Shown here: positions 5,799 to 5,916 of the stretch, in pieces | How the letters are laid out: every line of letters starts with the position of its first letter | Numbering within the stretch: the first letter of the stretch is position 1 | NCBI GenBank assembly: GCA_013205335.1 | Contig: JABMNB010000672.1 | Location: 1-5,916, forward strand | DNA length: 5,916 nt | Reading direction: 5' to 3' | Source of the DNA: Rhodospirillales bacterium | Lineage (GTDB): Bacteria > Pseudomonadota > Alphaproteobacteria > Reyranellales > Reyranellaceae | The notes under the pieces: model-generated | Databases searched by the model: none | The model's input: only the letters and a program-made list of their open reading frames with translations | What the model was told of the DNA's origin: nothing | Translations under genes and position numbers: made by a program

Positions 5799-5916
5799 AT
5801 GGCTAAATACGCAAAACTCCGTCAGCTGGGGCACGAAACGCCCCTCCCCGCCTCGCCCGCCGAGGCCCTCCTCGAGACGGTGCCCAACCCGCACCCGGGC
5901 ACGCTCTATCTCGCGC
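5799..5916 (+). CDS. queF: NADPH-dependent 7-cyano-7-deazaguanine reductase, 5' part only
   Basis: The first 39 codons of a gene that leaves the window. The translation begins MAKYAKLRQLGHETPLPASP and continues AEALLETVPNPHPGTLYLA. The LG..TPLPASPxEA-LE-VPNPHPGT pattern is the N-terminus of short (type I, about 150 residues) QueF proteins of alphaproteobacteria. QueF reduces preQ0 to preQ1 with NADPH in the synthesis of the tRNA nucleoside queuosine. The catalytic Cys and Asp, and the following ARF-APEFTSLCPVTGQPD region, fall beyond the end, so activity cannot be judged. The ATG at 5799 is chosen because there is no other in-frame start upstream; the ATGs at 5788 and 5791 are in other frames. 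No clear ribosome binding site precedes it. It is divergent from the FprA-like gene. Confidence 0.85.
   Translation, partial: MAKYAKLRQLGHETPLPASPAEALLETVPNPHPGTLYLA

Noticed and set aside
5771..5800. Longer reductase start at the ATG at 5800
   Set aside because: Adds ten unconserved residues before the FAD motif and would overlap the queF start; its nearest GGAG is about 16 bases away, too far to favour it.

Overview
The window is a gene-dense, high-GC stretch with good Shine-Dalgarno sites. It holds four complete protein genes and the first 39 codons of a fifth. The short proteobacterial form of the QueF N-terminus, the Bug-type periplasmic binding protein, the family-5 ABC binding protein and the compact FprA-like reductase together suggest a free-living alphaproteobacterium (Rhodospirillales/Hyphomicrobiales-like, for example a Reyranella- or Bradyrhizobium-type genome). 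This is an inference from protein flavour. No rRNA, tRNA, insertion sequence, integrase, phage gene or CRISPR array is visible, and base composition looks uniform, so this reads as ordinary chromosome.

Layout. Bases 1-67 are a short leader with a small AT-rich dyad at the very edge. 68-1888 (+) encodes a large AidB-like acyl-CoA dehydrogenase with an unusual repeat-bearing N-terminal extension. 25 bases later, 1914-2894 (+) encodes a secreted Bug/TctC-family solute-binding protein, so these two form a likely operon. On the opposite strand 2905-4485 encodes a secreted family-5 (peptide/opine/nickel type) ABC solute-binding protein. It converges with the Bug gene across a 10-base gap, and that gap is the centre of a hairpin in which the two stop codons pair with each other. 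After a 100-base gap, 4586-5770 (-) encodes an FAD/NADPH oxidoreductase of the FprA/adrenodoxin-reductase family. Divergent from it, 28 bases away, queF (7-cyano-7-deazaguanine reductase, queuosine synthesis) begins at 5799 (+) and runs off the window.

How the genes fit together. The dehydrogenase plus Bug protein could capture and begin breakdown of an organic acid, with activation and membrane transport supplied elsewhere. The ABC binding protein likewise has no permease or ATPase in view. The FprA-like reductase would move electrons between NADPH and a ferredoxin encoded elsewhere. Its closeness to queF is most simply shared promoter space, although both products use NADPH.

I found no convincing undescribed system. 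The most noteworthy signals are the symmetrical convergent hairpin, a perfect 10-bp hairpin followed by T-rich sequence inside the 3' end of the Bug gene, the 12-base triple repeat in the dehydrogenase N-terminus, the shortened C-terminal part of the FprA-like reductase, and the very tight divergent fpr-like/queF spacer.
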